Part shown: positions 36,601-48,018 of the stretch, piece after piece
Numbering within the stretch: the first letter of the stretch is position 1
How the letters are laid out: each line of letters opens with the position of its first letter
Source: Watersipora subatra
Lineage: Eukaryota; Bryozoa; Gymnolaemata; Cheilostomatida; Watersiporidae
Length of the DNA stretch: 64,000 nucleotides
NCBI RefSeq assembly: GCF_963576615.1
Contig: NC_088708.1
Coordinates: 67,476,672 to 67,540,671 of the forward strand
Direction of reading: 5' to 3'
Translations under genes and position numbers: made by a program
The notes under the pieces: generated by a model
Told to the model about the DNA's origin: nothing
The model's input: only the letters and a program-made list of their open reading frames with translations
The model's database searches: none

Positions 36601-38285
36601 ATGTTTAGGATCTGATATCCCTGGCTATAAGGGTGGAAAAATTCGCGATCTGCAGTGTTTTAAAAACCTCTTTTAATTTGAGTTTGTTTCTGAAAGTAAT
36701 TAGTTATCTTTAGTATTGTTTTGCCTATTGCTTAGAGCAATTCTGTCACAACTGAGGTATGCTTTTATATTACCCATTAAATAAAGAGTTGACACCCACG
36801 ATTTAGTTGTCATTTTAATGATAACATCAGAAAAACTTAGTTTATTTACGTTCTAGATATTATTCTTCATACCTTACTAAGATTACATAATGCAATATAA
36901 AGAATATGGAGTAACTTCATCTTGAATTCATCATTCATTGCAAATTATTTTTACTAAAAATGTCGTTGTTTTCAACGCATGCAGGAGTACTACAGACAAG
37001 CAGAGACTGCCAAGCTGCGTGCTATGCAACGGAACTTAGCTATATCTCTTCCATGTGTCAAAAGGATTGCCTCCTTTCTGGGAATGCCCAGCTGGTATGT
37101 ACCACATTTACAGTGTGTATATGTGTATATATTATAGCTTTTAGCAATATATCAAGTCATGAAATTATATGCAAAGTGAAATAGAAGCAACAACACTCTC
37201 AAAATTGTCACGTGAACCTCCAGATTTTTGTATTATTGCTGCCTAATCTATAGTCAAAATCGTGTTTTGGTTATATTCTAATTTAGACATGCAATGTTAG
37301 CGAGCTTCATTTAATAAAATCCAGGGTGAAACTTTATTGCTGCACATTGCAAAAATGCTAAAGATTAAAATGCATATATCGCTATTATGTATGTCCATAA
37401 ATGTTACTCTGCCCATGATAATCTGCATAGTTGAAATGTGCAGTAGTCGCTTGCCCTTCATATACCCTGATCTCAACTGCTGCCTATGGAACAAAAAGTT
37501 GGATGTTCATACACATTTGCTAACGTTTTTTATAGATTGAAATAAACAAGTTCATTTGATATTTCAACCTTGCTATTTCAGTATAGCAAACCTTGCTAAT
37601 TCAGTATAGCAAACTTTTTTGCTATTATAACATTCTATGTTATAATAGCATTATAATATAATAGTGTCATTTCATGTTATTCCAAGTAGATCGACTACTG
37701 CAAATAATTTTTAGAGCTGTACATTGTCTGTAATCTTCAACTTTGGAACCTATTGCGAATGTTTTGACATTAAAATCTATAGAAGTCTAGAGATGAGTGT
37801 TGATGCGAGGAACTAAAACAGACCCAAATGCATTGTAATTAAGTATTCTATTAATTATGACTAACAAAGACCTTCTTCCGGACCTTCAGTATTTCTATTT
37901 TTAGCTTGGAGAAGTATATAGCAACCTTGAGGCACTCTACACGACGGCGTCAGAGAAGGATAATTTAATAGAAGAAATACTGGCTTTTAAAAATGAACTC
38001 GAGAGAATTACAGTTCAAAGAGACGAAGCCTTCACTCCTTCACCATCTCCTTCTAATAAAATTACACCTAAACTCCGCAAGTATACTGTAAAGGTACCCA
38101 CATCTCGTTCAAAAATAACTCATAAGTCGGATAAGAGCTTCGGTAAACCACAAAGCAGAGTGAAGACAACTCTTCAGCCGCCTCTACCAAAAGAACTGGC
38201 AAGGCAATCTAGCAGCTCCAATAGAGCAGTGCTGTGGCTCTATCTCCTGGAGTTAGTTATAGTCAGGGTAACACTTTATTACTAA
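27651..38285 (+). CDS. RGM/hemojuvelin-like secreted, probably GPI-anchored protein, eleven exons
   Basis: The model gives 639 aa from exons 27651-27866, 28146-28252, 28514-28677, 30304-30481, 30920-31119, 31237-31451, 32583-32742, 34340-34424, 36194-36297, 36985-37094 and 37905-38285; all junctions keep phase. A signal peptide covers residues 1-24 (YFVGAVICFALSVTLSNA). N-glycosylation sites are NATG, NGSL and NITS. The second half follows the repulsive guidance molecule C-terminal domain. GCSKVGIQRLLENNHMLITG matches the RGM '[21 protein letters not shown]' region in spacing. TIEIVDYRTG, NLVVRM and GVLLEQC match the 'VRM...GLYLCLRGC' region. CQKDCLLSGN...LEALY...SEKDNL matches 'CVFDLLTTGD...ALEDV...NKDKL'. 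The C-terminus ends in a Ser/Asn patch and a hydrophobic tail (SSSSNRAVLWLYLLELVIV), like a GPI signal. The FGDPH self-cleavage motif of RGMs is not visible. RGMs are BMP co-receptors and neogenin ligands. The N-terminal 290 residues are not recognisable. Confidence 0.62.
28880..30060 (+). mobile_element. LINE 3' end with zinc finger and restriction-like endonuclease
   Basis: A 5'-truncated non-LTR retrotransposon in intron 3 of the RGM-like gene, same orientation. An open frame at 29226-29906 (226 codons) encodes the C-terminal part of the polyprotein. It has a CCHC knuckle CRLCKQKDETVSHIVSEC (C-x2-C-x8-H-x4-C), then KWYDHRAEAV and LLWDFNVQTD. It ends with a PD-(D/E)XK-type nuclease motif RRPDLILINK...VIDIAIPGD and IPIVIGALG. 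This order (knuckle then endonuclease after the reverse transcriptase) is that of the CRE/R2/NeSL/Utopia-type LINEs. The reverse transcriptase itself is missing. The 3' end is an (AAT)n tail at 30020-30058, typical of such elements. The open 226-codon frame suggests a young insertion. The upstream 28940-29225 also looks element-derived but is not in a continuous frame. Confidence 0.8.
32095..32138. repeat. Perfect-arm palindrome (44 bases)
   Basis: The arms TATACATTGCAGTGTATAGT and its complement surround a 4-base centre. It sits in intron 6 of the RGM-like gene and could extrude as a cruciform. It is embedded in GTATA-rich sequence. Confidence 0.75.
33326..33525 (+). repeat. SINE-like repeat with tRNA-type promoter boxes
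   Basis: The stretch has an A-box-like GGTGCAGTGTGGTTGC near 33337 and, about 35 bases later, a B-box-like GGGTTTGATTCCT (33371-33383), the layout of a tRNA-derived RNA polymerase III promoter. It ends in a GACTCTTATTATAGTAAAGA-type tail that recurs near 35764-35785. It lies in intron 7 of the RGM-like gene. It is too diverged to fold as a functional tRNA. Confidence 0.5.
33801..34019 (-). mobile_element. LINE reverse-transcriptase relic (antisense)
   Basis: The minus-strand frame reads RVFEDDCTLVAAKADSHIHT, then SLKINITKTKCRYQLPK, matching the catalytic 'YADD...VA....L......A...GL.IN..KTK' segment of non-LTR reverse transcriptases. Here the YADD box appears as FEDD. The open piece is only 73 codons and the flanks are degenerate. 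It is an old fragment inside intron 7 of the RGM-like gene, opposite in orientation to the gene. Confidence 0.7.
34560..35200. repeat. Possible decayed repeat-derived sequence
   Basis: This part of intron 8 of the RGM-like gene has a higher GC content than its surroundings. It has open frames on both strands (34588-34935 minus, 34949-35182 plus), none of which matches a family I know or joins the gene model in phase. It may be a worn transposon copy; I cannot name it. Confidence 0.3.
35433..35505 (-). repeat. tRNA-derived SINE head (minus strand)
   Basis: On the minus strand, TAGCATAGTGGTTAGCTCG resembles an A box and GGTTCCAAGTTCAATACC carries a B-box-like GTTCAATACC, at tRNA-like spacing. 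It lies in intron 8 of the RGM-like gene. It lacks a convincing tRNA acceptor stem, so I call it a SINE head rather than a tRNA gene. Confidence 0.5.
35600..35790. repeat. Interspersed repeat core, copy 1
   Basis: This segment shares CGCCCTTCATATACCCTGAT-type sequence, CAACTGCTGC and TATGGAACAAAAAGTTGGAT-type sequence with 37430-37506. It also carries repeated CGTAACATCA/GCGTAGCATC motifs and ends with TTCTTATTATAGTAAAGATT, the tail seen in the SINE-like repeat at 33326. It probably belongs to the same SINE family as its neighbours. Confidence 0.6.
37430..37506. repeat. Interspersed repeat core, copy 2
   Basis: It aligns in the same orientation with about 35610-35695 over roughly 77 bases (GCCCTTCATATACCCTGAT and GGAACAAAAAGTTGGATGTT are shared). 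It sits in intron 10 of the RGM-like gene. Its flanks do not align, so one or both copies are truncated. Confidence 0.65.
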
Positions 38286-40700
38286 CTGACTAACACGCCA
38301 TTCCTTCAGCTTTTATACTTAGAGACAACTGGTTTGGCTCACACGCGTGCTCATTGCTATATCACCACAAACAGATACTATTTAATCTTTATGTATTCAT
38401 ACATCTCTAATTTAATATTTGTTTTACTAAATTATCACAATACCGTAGATACAACAATACTCCAAAACTTTAAGCATGGTATAAACCAAATAGAACATGG
38501 CATTTTATATTGTGTCAATGTATTTATATACCATATTGTATTACATACATATTTATATATATATATACATGTATATATATTTATATACATATTTATATAT
38601 TTTAAATATATACATCTATATATTTTAAATATATGTATATATAAATATATATAGATATATATATCTATATATATATCTATATATTTATACATATATAAAT
38701 ATATATATAACATTTATATATATAAATTTATGTATTTATATCATATCTTTGTAAAGCTTGTGCATAGAACGCTAAGCACCCATCAGCTGTCTGCCCATTT
38801 GGTATCTTTTTAGAAAAGAATCGAATCAAAGTTCAGCTGTACTCTCAGCTTTAGTGCAAACCCGGGGGGGCAGATTTTTAATTAGTATTGTACATACTCG
38901 TGTCTTATTTTAACTAATTTTAGCAATAGGGATCATAATATGATATAGTATATGGTACATAACATATAATGTATAATATATATGAAATATATAAAATAAT
39001 AATAATATAATGTCCATATAAATTCTAGCAGTGTTCAATAGGTCTATCTATCAGTTATTCCTTGAACTTTTTGCAAAGAGAGGAAAACTTGTGACTCGGT
39101 AATGCATCGGCCGTAAGTATTAATAGGAGTGCTAGTGACACAAAGAAAAGCGTCTTATCGGAAGATTCCTCTTCTAATATCAAGCCTATTTCTGGCAGCT
39201 TCAACGCAGTCTGGTATCCTAAGACTCCACGCTTTTTGATTACGCACAAAGCATTATTGGCAAACAGATACTTTTATTGTCTTTAGGGTTTGTCATACAA
39301 CTTGCCCATTTATTGGTTGGTTGTTCTATCTTTCTACATGATCCCTTCTTCTGGTTATCTTGTATGCTTTTGCTCTTGGCTTATACATTATGTTGACTGT
39401 TTTGTATGCATTTCTATTTAATATTTTTATCATTCAAGAATTGTTACTCTCCATGTAGTCTCTTAGTTTCAACTATTCAATAGATCAATAAAGGATCTCA
39501 TCATCCCTGAATAATTAAAACTTAGAGAGTACATCAATATTAAAAATGATGAGAAAGCTACATTGCTTACAATAAAGACCAGGATACAAGTCACTATTAT
39601 CGATGTAGCTCCACAGATACAAATATCAACAACAAAGAGAGCAATGTCATGAAATATCAAAATGTCTAAGTTGAAACTGAGACTATACGAGAAGTCCAAA
39701 AAATGATTGTCCCCCATAGTGATGGGACGGCTTAGAGTAGTAGCTAAGGTTTTTTTAAATCAATGTTTTGTTGAGTAATTGTTGAATGACTTACATGTGC
39801 TCAACATACAAAAAATTATCACTGCTCAAAAAGTAAACTATTTTACAATTTTACTAGTTTACAATAATCATAACAGTAACAACATTGACAGTAATAATAC
39901 TTCGACTAGCAGTGAAAGTCTCAAAGGGCTAGTAGGCCTACTGGTGGATGAATAGCTTAGACTTGAATATAACCCATCAGATTACATAAAGAATTAAAAT
40001 AAATGATGGTTGGGCTTTTTTCTGAATTTTTGATAAAAGAAAACCATGTCCAATCTTTAAAAAAAGGAATGCCAAAATAATTCATATTTGGTAAAAACCT
40101 TGTGTGGTTAACACTCCAAGAGAACAAAACTGATTATAACTAACTTTTAAAATGGGCTGAAAATGGCCTGTTCAACAAAAAACACCAGGACTATTGTTGG
40201 TGACGTACTCAAACTCAAGTCTTTTTAACTGGAAATTGGAAAATGCACATCATCCTAAAAGAGTCAAGCAATGAGATGCGCCAGATTTTGATAACAATAA
40301 AAAAATAGTATACATGCTCGGTAAGCATGAAAAGTTAGCAAAACGCAAATATAAAGATACTTGGCTGTGTTCTAACTACATGCTGGAAACGGATGCTACC
40401 TACAAATGTAAAAAATGCTGAAACTTGTTCGGCCAAAGAACATAACTATTTAAAGGTCTGGTGTTAGAATTTTGTGAAATTTAGGCCTGTTGGTCGTATG
40501 ATAAAAACTAGGAGCCTAATATTGAGCTGTTGTTGAGCTGAGCTAGAAATTCTGCAGCTGTTTTAGTCTCTTGAAGAGGGTCTTAAAAGAGAGAGAATTT
40601 TTTCCTACAATAGTTTGAGCCCACAGCCCACAGCCCACAGCCTAACACAAAATAAACCATCATAACAAGAAGCTTTGGGAAGGTTTGATATTAACATATA
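38286..40700. other. Gene-poor spacer with TA-rich microsatellite
   Basis: 38530-38740 is (TATA)n/(ATATTTATA)n simple sequence. The rest is AT-rich with no exon I can support. Two minus-strand open stretches (39055-39249 and 39469-39717) are hydrophobic but cannot be joined in phase into a gene. A triple CCCACAG repeat lies near 40620-40640. Confidence 0.5.
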
Positions 40701-40819
40701 ACTTCATTACGAAAGAATCACATGCAGGAGGCAGCTAATAAAACAGTTACTGGTGCAACATCTACCACCAGCATCTCAACACCACCAAAACACAACACAT
40801 GTCCTTAACTCGACAGTTA

Positions 40820-41330
40820 ACCATGTCACTGCATCAACCAATAAAAATCAATGACATTCATATTCATCAAACTAAAATTGCAAAGCTTTTTGGACTGAAC
40901 ATGGATAATCATTTGCACGTCAATGAGCATGTTAATTAATTCAGCCATAGATAAATCTAGGTCTGCTGTTCATGCATTACTTATGTTGAAACATCATAAA
41001 ATAAATGCAAAGAACCTTGTAAGATTTTATCAAGGATGTATTATTCCAATACCATCTTATGCAGCTCCAGCTTAATATAGCTATGTTTCACAACAATCAA
41101 AAGACCTACTAGAGAGGCATCAGCCACTGCCTCATTATCATATATCTATGGATAGAATCCTATACTGAACGGTGGTTGTATATGGCAAACATTACAGAAC
41201 TAAACACCTATTTAGAGTTGGTGTGTGCAAATTATGTGCTCAAGGTCAAACACACTCTACAACATCGTTTAAGCTGCCATATCCATACTCGCCAGTCTTT
41301 CAGGCATCACTTGTACAGGACTGAGTGACA
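40820..41330 (+). mobile_element. CR1-like LINE relic
   Basis: Broken plus-strand frames read KLFGLNMDNHLHVNEHV, which matches the '+LGv.iD..L.w..H' block found after the catalytic core of CR1/jockey reverse transcriptases. Next come LLMLKHHKINAKNLVRFYQG and IIPIPSYAAPA, matching the 'L..L+......L..fY...I.P.leYA.P.W' block that follows. Several in-frame stops show that it is old. It lies between the RGM-like gene and PLPBP. Confidence 0.7.
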
Positions 41331-41717
41331 CATATGATACGCACTGCCACACTGCTCTGATAAGCAAATCACTATTTTATCTTTTTCTGCATTGACAGCC
41401 ATCGTCTTCATTATTTTGTCATAATTTTTATGACCTCATTGGCTTCGTGCACTAGTCGTAAATAAAGTTCATATTCATTCCTATTACAGTATTCTACTAA
41501 TCAGCTCAGAGACGCTTGTGTGAAAGTAACAGAGTCATCTCCTCTATTTAAAGTAGGAGACAACTCTACAATAAACAAACATCTTAAAAGGACATAACTG
41601 GAATCAGTAAATTTGCCGTGTTCTTACTATTGTTTATTATGTCTTTACACAACGCAATCATGCGTACGTAAATTTCGGCAGTTTGGAGTCTTGCAGGCTA
41701 GTACACAATAATTGCTC

Positions 41718-44700
41718 ATGAATTGTCTTGCAACGATTAGAAAAGTCATGACAAGCTCTAATGGCACCAATGGCTTGTTATTGAGCAATATCGCTTCGGT
41801 AAACGCAAAAGTAAAAGAAGCTTTGTCCAAAAGACTCGTTCCTAACGTAAGCGTTATTACTTAGCTTGCTTCATGAAAAAGTTAAAAAAATTTGTCTTTA
41901 TTAAAATTGCAACATAGATTTACACGACCGGCTAGGAATAAATGTTTGAACTAGTAGAATTTGTTACATAGAGAAATGTATTACAAATATTTTGATTTTT
42001 TTGGTAGTGTAACTAACGACGTTTGATTGGCTCATGTATGTTTGCTGAAATTAGCAAACTGAAGTTTGAGTAATGGTTTTCACAAGAAAGTGCTGGTCTG
42101 TAAAATCAAGCAATGTATGCTAAATAGTAAATATACAATAATTTTTTTAAAGTACGAGGTTTAAATTCTTAAAGTACAGTGTTATAAAACTTCAAATTGA
42201 GTTGAGTCTTTATATGCGAGTTTTTATGATTGTTTTTTATCGAACAAGAATATGCAGCAGAGGAACTATGAAAAATCTAATAAATCTGCTGTGATATTGT
42301 TTTTTTACTTTTGATATTTTCATGTTTTTATGTTAAGCATATCAGATCCTATTTGCTAGATTTTTTCAGCATAATTAAGTGTTTTATGTTAAGGTAACTC
42401 TAGCTAAAGCTGTAATTGGAACAATTAAATTAGGGCATATATAACGTGACAAAACCATGTTCTCATATCTCTCTGTTTCAATTTCATTTTAGGGTGTAAC
42501 TTATTGCAGCTCGTCATACTACTCTATTATTAGAGAGTTTCTTATTACTTTTTGTAGAATTTGACACGAGTGCCAAGGTTGGTTTGTGTAGGCAAAACAA
42601 AACCTTCTTCTGCTATAGAGACAGTTTACAGTGAGGGGCAGCGACACTTTGGAGAAAATTATGTAAGCATTCCACTTTGACATATTTTGACTTTTAGTTC
42701 CCACATGTTTTCTCTAGCTCTTTAACTCGGAATGTGTCAGGATACTACACCACATCAAACTAGCCCTTTTTGTAATTTTTCACCTTATCAATTGTATTTC
42801 AAGCGATCAACTGTTGTGTGGTATTAAAGTAAATGAAATAGACTAATGTATCGAGAAAGAGTGGTGTGGATTCGGTGAGAATGCACCAGGAAATGGAGAA
42901 GGTGCCTGCGCTTTGATTGTAAGTCGAATGGTTAACCTTATAGCCCCTGCTCTTGGACTGTGAGAAAAAGTAGAGGGCCATAGGCTCATACTACTGAGCT
43001 GATTGGACAGTTTCAGCTACTGTAGATAGGGTTAAATTTGGCATCATATATATATATAATGCTGAGCATCAGCGAGGAGAGAGCTTTCTTTCTTTACAAC
43101 CTCATGGTAATCCGGCATTGACAAGCTATCATTCATCAGTCAGATGTTAAATATACATCTATGATAGGAAGGTGGAGATGGGTACATCAAGGAACCATTT
43201 ATATGATACTTATTATATTCAAAGGACATTTTCATACGATAATCCGATACTCTTATCCGATACAGTGAGAGACGTTGAGTTACATGTATATATTAACTTT
43301 CAGCATTGTGTTTTTGTTCTTCAAACTTCAGCTATATACTTTTAAGGAGTAGTATTATTATTGTTCAATAAAGGAGTAGGATTGAGTAGGATTATCTCCC
43401 AATAAAGTTGGGAGATAATCCTACTCAATGATATTGCAAACCCTCTCAATTAATGTTGCACGCAAATCAAACACTTACAACAAAATATTGCAGTTCTCTT
43501 TTAGTATTTTATAAGTTTATTTCGATGCATGTTCATAGACTCATCTTTTGGACTTAAGCATGCGTATTCTACTGATTATAGGTAAATGAGATTGCAGAGA
43601 AGTCTGTTACTCTACAGACGTCATGTCCAGAAATAAAGTGGCATTTTATTGGCCATCTACAGTCTAAGAATGTCAGGAAGCTACTAGGTAATGCTAGTTA
43701 TTTGGGAGTCGTGCTATGTATTTTTTAGATATAGTTCCAGGCTGTGATATGTTGATGTGTGCATTATAGGTATTGTTTAAGGAATGCTATTTGTGTGTTA
43801 CGTTCAAGAGAAAACAACTCTATGTATGAGTACTTTATGTACATTTCTCATGTCTTTATACATATTCTATATTTGCTTGAGCTGGTCAAATCTTTCTACA
43901 ATATTTTTCATGTCTACTGTTTACTGTGAAATTGCAATGCTATATTGGGTAAGTCAAGCAAGCAATGCCTTGCTCATTTGATGAATATTAAGAGTGTCAT
44001 TAACATGTTTGTCACGAGGGAAATAGTTGTTTAAATGTCAAATTGTATCAAATCTCAAAACTGGAATTATTTGTTATGCTGCTTTGCTGCAGAATGCCCT
44101 AATCTGGACATGATTGAGACAATTGACTCTGAAAAGATTGCAGACAGAGTAAATAAAGTTTGGGGTGCCCTCGGAAAAGCGAACAGCCCTCTCAAGGTCA
44201 TGGTGCAGATCAACACGAGCAATGAACCTCGTAAGTCGCATAGCTGACACATCAGCAGCTGACTGAGTAAAGTGACAACCAGGGTTCAAACATTGGCTTC
44301 AGCATTAGTGCAAGCCTAGGTTTGTCATTTCACAGAATTTATTATGCTTGTGTATATTTTATCGCTAGTTTAATTTTGATCTATATGCTAAAAAGTATGT
44401 TAGTAATGTTTCTCAGTTTCATGATGGATTTTTTAAAGTCATGTTAAACCATGTTCGAGCCAATCATTACGTTTACTTAGTGTTATCCAGCAAAGATTTT
44501 TACAAATAATAATTAAAATGTAGGCTATGGAAGGTTTAGTCTTTTTATAACTTGCTAAAATGTGCAAGCATATTTGGCAACAATTTTACAAACATCTGCA
44601 GTCTCAAGTCTCAACCAATCATTTGCTGATGCACGAACGATACTGTGGTATAAAAACATAGTCAAGGTTCCTAAATGCTTTAACCAATCATGGTCTGTTT

Positions 44701-47700
44701 AAACTCTTTTAAGTTGGCAAGCCGCTCCCAGCAGCTTTGACATTGCGCCGTCCATTTGCTTGTTGCATGGTAACGGTAATGACTGACAGGAGCTAAATAT
44801 TTTTTTTAGCTCTTTTTTCCAGTTTTTAGCAATTTTTTTTCTACAAGATTCTCTACAATATGCGACCTATTTGAAATTTTATATCGGCAAATTAAGCGGT
44901 TTATTTATTTCCAAAATTGGCAATCGTAAACGAAGGCTAAATTGCCAGAGTCAAGTATCCAGTTTTTTTTTTATTGCTACGAAACAACGAGCACAATTGT
45001 GAATGCTGAATGCACAATGTGAAATTGCCAGAAGTTTCTGATTCTGCTGCAACCGATCAAAAGCATTTCAGCAAAGTTTTTGATCAATTGATCTGACTGG
45101 CAAATTGCCCATATCCAATCGTTGTTTTTTACAGACGCTTTTGGTTTCGGAAGTTTTTCCGCAAGTATTAGGTTTAGAAACGATTTTTTCTTTGAAATAG
45201 TTTATAAATAGCCCAAGTCATGGCTTTTATATTATACAAACTTTCAAAGAACTCCTCCACTCTAAGCTTCAAAGAATACAAAAGAGCATTGATCAGACAA
45301 CTGCTAAAATCCTACTCATAACTCCTTGTGGTGCTTGATGGAAACATGTCCTCTGTAGTGCAAAATAATAAAGCTACTATGATGACAAGGTTTCAGTGCT
45401 TACTATCATATACATGGCTAACATAGGAGGTCACAAAACATGTGTAACACTATTTTTTGTGTTTTTATAGCCAATAATCTCCTGCATTTTAAGGGCGATT
45501 TTCAAATTGGTTCTCTAAACTATTTTTTTCCAATTTTATTGAATGGAAAAATTTATTAAAGTTAGCTAATATATGTATCATTAGGAATGAAAATTTGTGC
45601 TGAATAAGATGCTATATTCAGTTTGAAGATGCACCAATTCATTCTCAAGTTATCAAAGATTATACATGTATATGACCATGTCGACTTTTAAATTTTTTTC
45701 AAAAATTAATTCCAACTTTAAAAAGTTGAGAATGGCTACTGCTTCTACAAACACAGCCATGATAAGATAATAAAATATCAGCAATGATGGTGTAGTGAAA
45801 CAAACATGAGATTTGATCCTGAATGACAAACTCAACAATAGGCCTACACTAAAAGCACATCTTACTATTATAAAATTTACAAACTTTTTGAAAATAATTG
45901 AAAATTATCCAAAGAATGCACGTGGTGATGGTCTCCGTATCTGTCTCACCAATGATTTGGCTTTATAATTGGGATACATCGATCAATTTTACATAATTGT
46001 TTATGTGCAGAATTGCACTTTTCTAATTCATTGACCAGCTGCATTAACGATGAATGGTAGGTAAAATTATACATTAGCCATGAAATGTCTAGAGACAGTA
46101 TGTACATGTTTTTAATGTTTTAAACATACTTGAATGTAAGTTTTAGCTAGTTATAAAAAAGCTTACACTTTGAATGGCGTAGAGCTTGATAATTATGCGT
46201 GAAACACTCTGCTGCTTGCCATGAGGTTAACAGATCGTTTCAAAAAAACATGCAATGATAGTACCATTAAGTAGCTTGTAATTTGTCATTTAAGAAAGTT
46301 GGTATTACATATGTCTGTTGCAGAAAAATACGGGGTGGCACCTGGTGACACATGTAAGCTAGTGGAATACATCAGAGAGAAATGTCCAAACCTGGCATTT
46401 TGTGGGATAATGACTATTGGGAGCTTCTCTCATGACTATAGCCAAGGGCCTAATCCAGACTTCTTGGTAGGTAGGCGGGTTGTCAGACCCGCCGTATTGC
46501 TAGCATGAGTGAAGCAAGCATGCTGTGATTGGTTTGTAGGTACTATACCGTAGTAGTACTGTATGTCTGTTAGCTGTGTATGTTTTGAAAAAGTTTAGCC
46601 TTTTAGCACAGCCTCGGTTTAGCACAAGTGATTACCAGTAAAAAGTTGTATCCTGCCCTTGAAGTAATTGACCATTCGTCTAGCACACGTATTAAAGTAA
46701 ATTAGAACTGTGTCTGTGGTTTATTACAGAAACTGCTCGAGTGCAAGAAAGATGTGATGGAGCAATTTTCCTTGCAGGAGGATGAAGTTGAAGTTTCCAT
46801 GGGAATGTCTAACGACTTTGAGCATGCCGTAAGTTAGGGACCAGAGGCTGTGGATAATAAAGCAGGCTAATAAATATCAAAGGATTTAAAAGCCTGTTTA
46901 GTTGTAAAAGTCAGTTTCAATACATACTCGTTAGAAATAGCAGCACACTTGTTTACACCAGGGCACTAGCACTTATATATTCTTCACTATATAACGAGAC
47001 AAAACTATAGTCGCAAGCAGTTGATGGAATTAAAAGTGTAAAAAATGACCGCTAAACACAGTTTACTACAAATTGTTTCATGTGGTGCGGACAAAAAAGT
47101 TGTTAAAAATTTAGTCCTTTACCACAATCATTAGGTGTGTGTGTTTTACTAGCAAGTGGCTCATCAACTCTTTTCATCACTCTCTCGTCTAGCGCAAGTT
47201 AGAATTGGTTACTCTGCGTGCTTCAATTACTCACTCGACTATCAAACTTATCCGTTGCTAAGCCTATACTTCCATTCTAAGGTAAAGTAACTATTATAAC
47301 CTCTTTTTACTTACCATAGTTTTATTAATGGCTAGGTTTTGAGATATTAGTGCTCAGAGTGACAGCATTACAATGCTGATGAAATAGACGCGTAAGAACA
47401 ATAGACATGGTTTTATTGAATGCGTGAAGTATATTTGTGAAAATATTTCGACGAATGAGGTTGCATGAAAGTGTAAACAGAAGCACATCGTGTTCAACTA
47501 CGTTCCAGTTGAGCAGTTTTTTAGAGAGGGATTCCAACCTATGGCGTTTTCATGATAGCTGCAATTAACTATTAGTTTTTGAGCTTTCAAGAGCTTGTAA
47601 TCACATTCCCACATGTTTTGCACCTACAACACAGCAGAGTAAGACATGGTGAACCTTTTGATACCAAATAACTGTAATGTGAATTTTGTTGCAAGTCAAC

Positions 47701-48018
47701 TTTTAAACAAATGGATCAAAATAACAGTACCGTTTAATCTATGTCAACGCTTGGCTGTTGTTGATCACAAGGATTAGTGTCACCATTCAAAGCTTTTTAT
47801 AGTATCATAATTATTATAGTGCCATATAGCCTGTGGTCATTACATAGTGCTATTTAGCTCAAGGCCATTACATGGGGGTCATACAAGGGTTCCAAGAATT
47901 TAGCTACTAGCCGTTGTTAATGTAGCTTTCTTCTTTTCAGATTGAGCTAGGTAGCACTAATGTGAGAGTTGGCAGCACTATATTCGGAGCAAGGGAATAC
48001 GCAGCGAGCGCCACATGA
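41718..48018 (+). CDS. PLPBP: Pyridoxal phosphate homeostasis protein (YggS/PROSC family), seven exons
   Basis: This is a 265-aa PLP-binding protein that buffers vitamin B6 cofactor and helps keep amino acids in balance; human PLPBP is 275 aa. Exons are 41718-41846, 42558-42662, 43582-43687, 44093-44230, 46324-46466, 46730-46828 and 47941-48018, all in phase. It is a single-domain alanine-racemase-like TIM barrel. The cofactor lysine is K56 in LVCVGKTKP, where human has AVSKTKP. Other signatures are [70 protein letters not shown] and [17 protein letters not shown]. An in-frame ATG at 41748 is an alternative start; the upstream one would add a ten-residue leader ([10 protein letters not shown]), possibly organelle-directing. 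The identification is secure. Confidence 0.97.
43381..43429. repeat. Perfect 21-base hairpin
   Basis: The arms 43381-43401 and 43409-43429 are exact reverse complements (begins ATTGAGTAGGATTATCTCCC) around a 7-base loop ATAAAGT. The left arm is preceded by a partial repeat AAAGGAGTAGG. It lies in PLPBP intron 2 about 150 bases before exon 3. Confidence 0.9.

Noticed and set aside
38530-38740. Two 90 to 106-codon frames on opposite strands
   Set aside because: They are translations of a TATATA/ATATTTATA microsatellite (Tyr/Ile runs).
39055-39717. Two hydrophobic minus-strand frames that might be exons of a membrane gene
   Set aside because: The only donor (after GTCTTTATT) is phase 0, and the only acceptor (TCTTAG) needs phase 1. 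No further exons were found. AT-rich sequence often yields hydrophobic frames.
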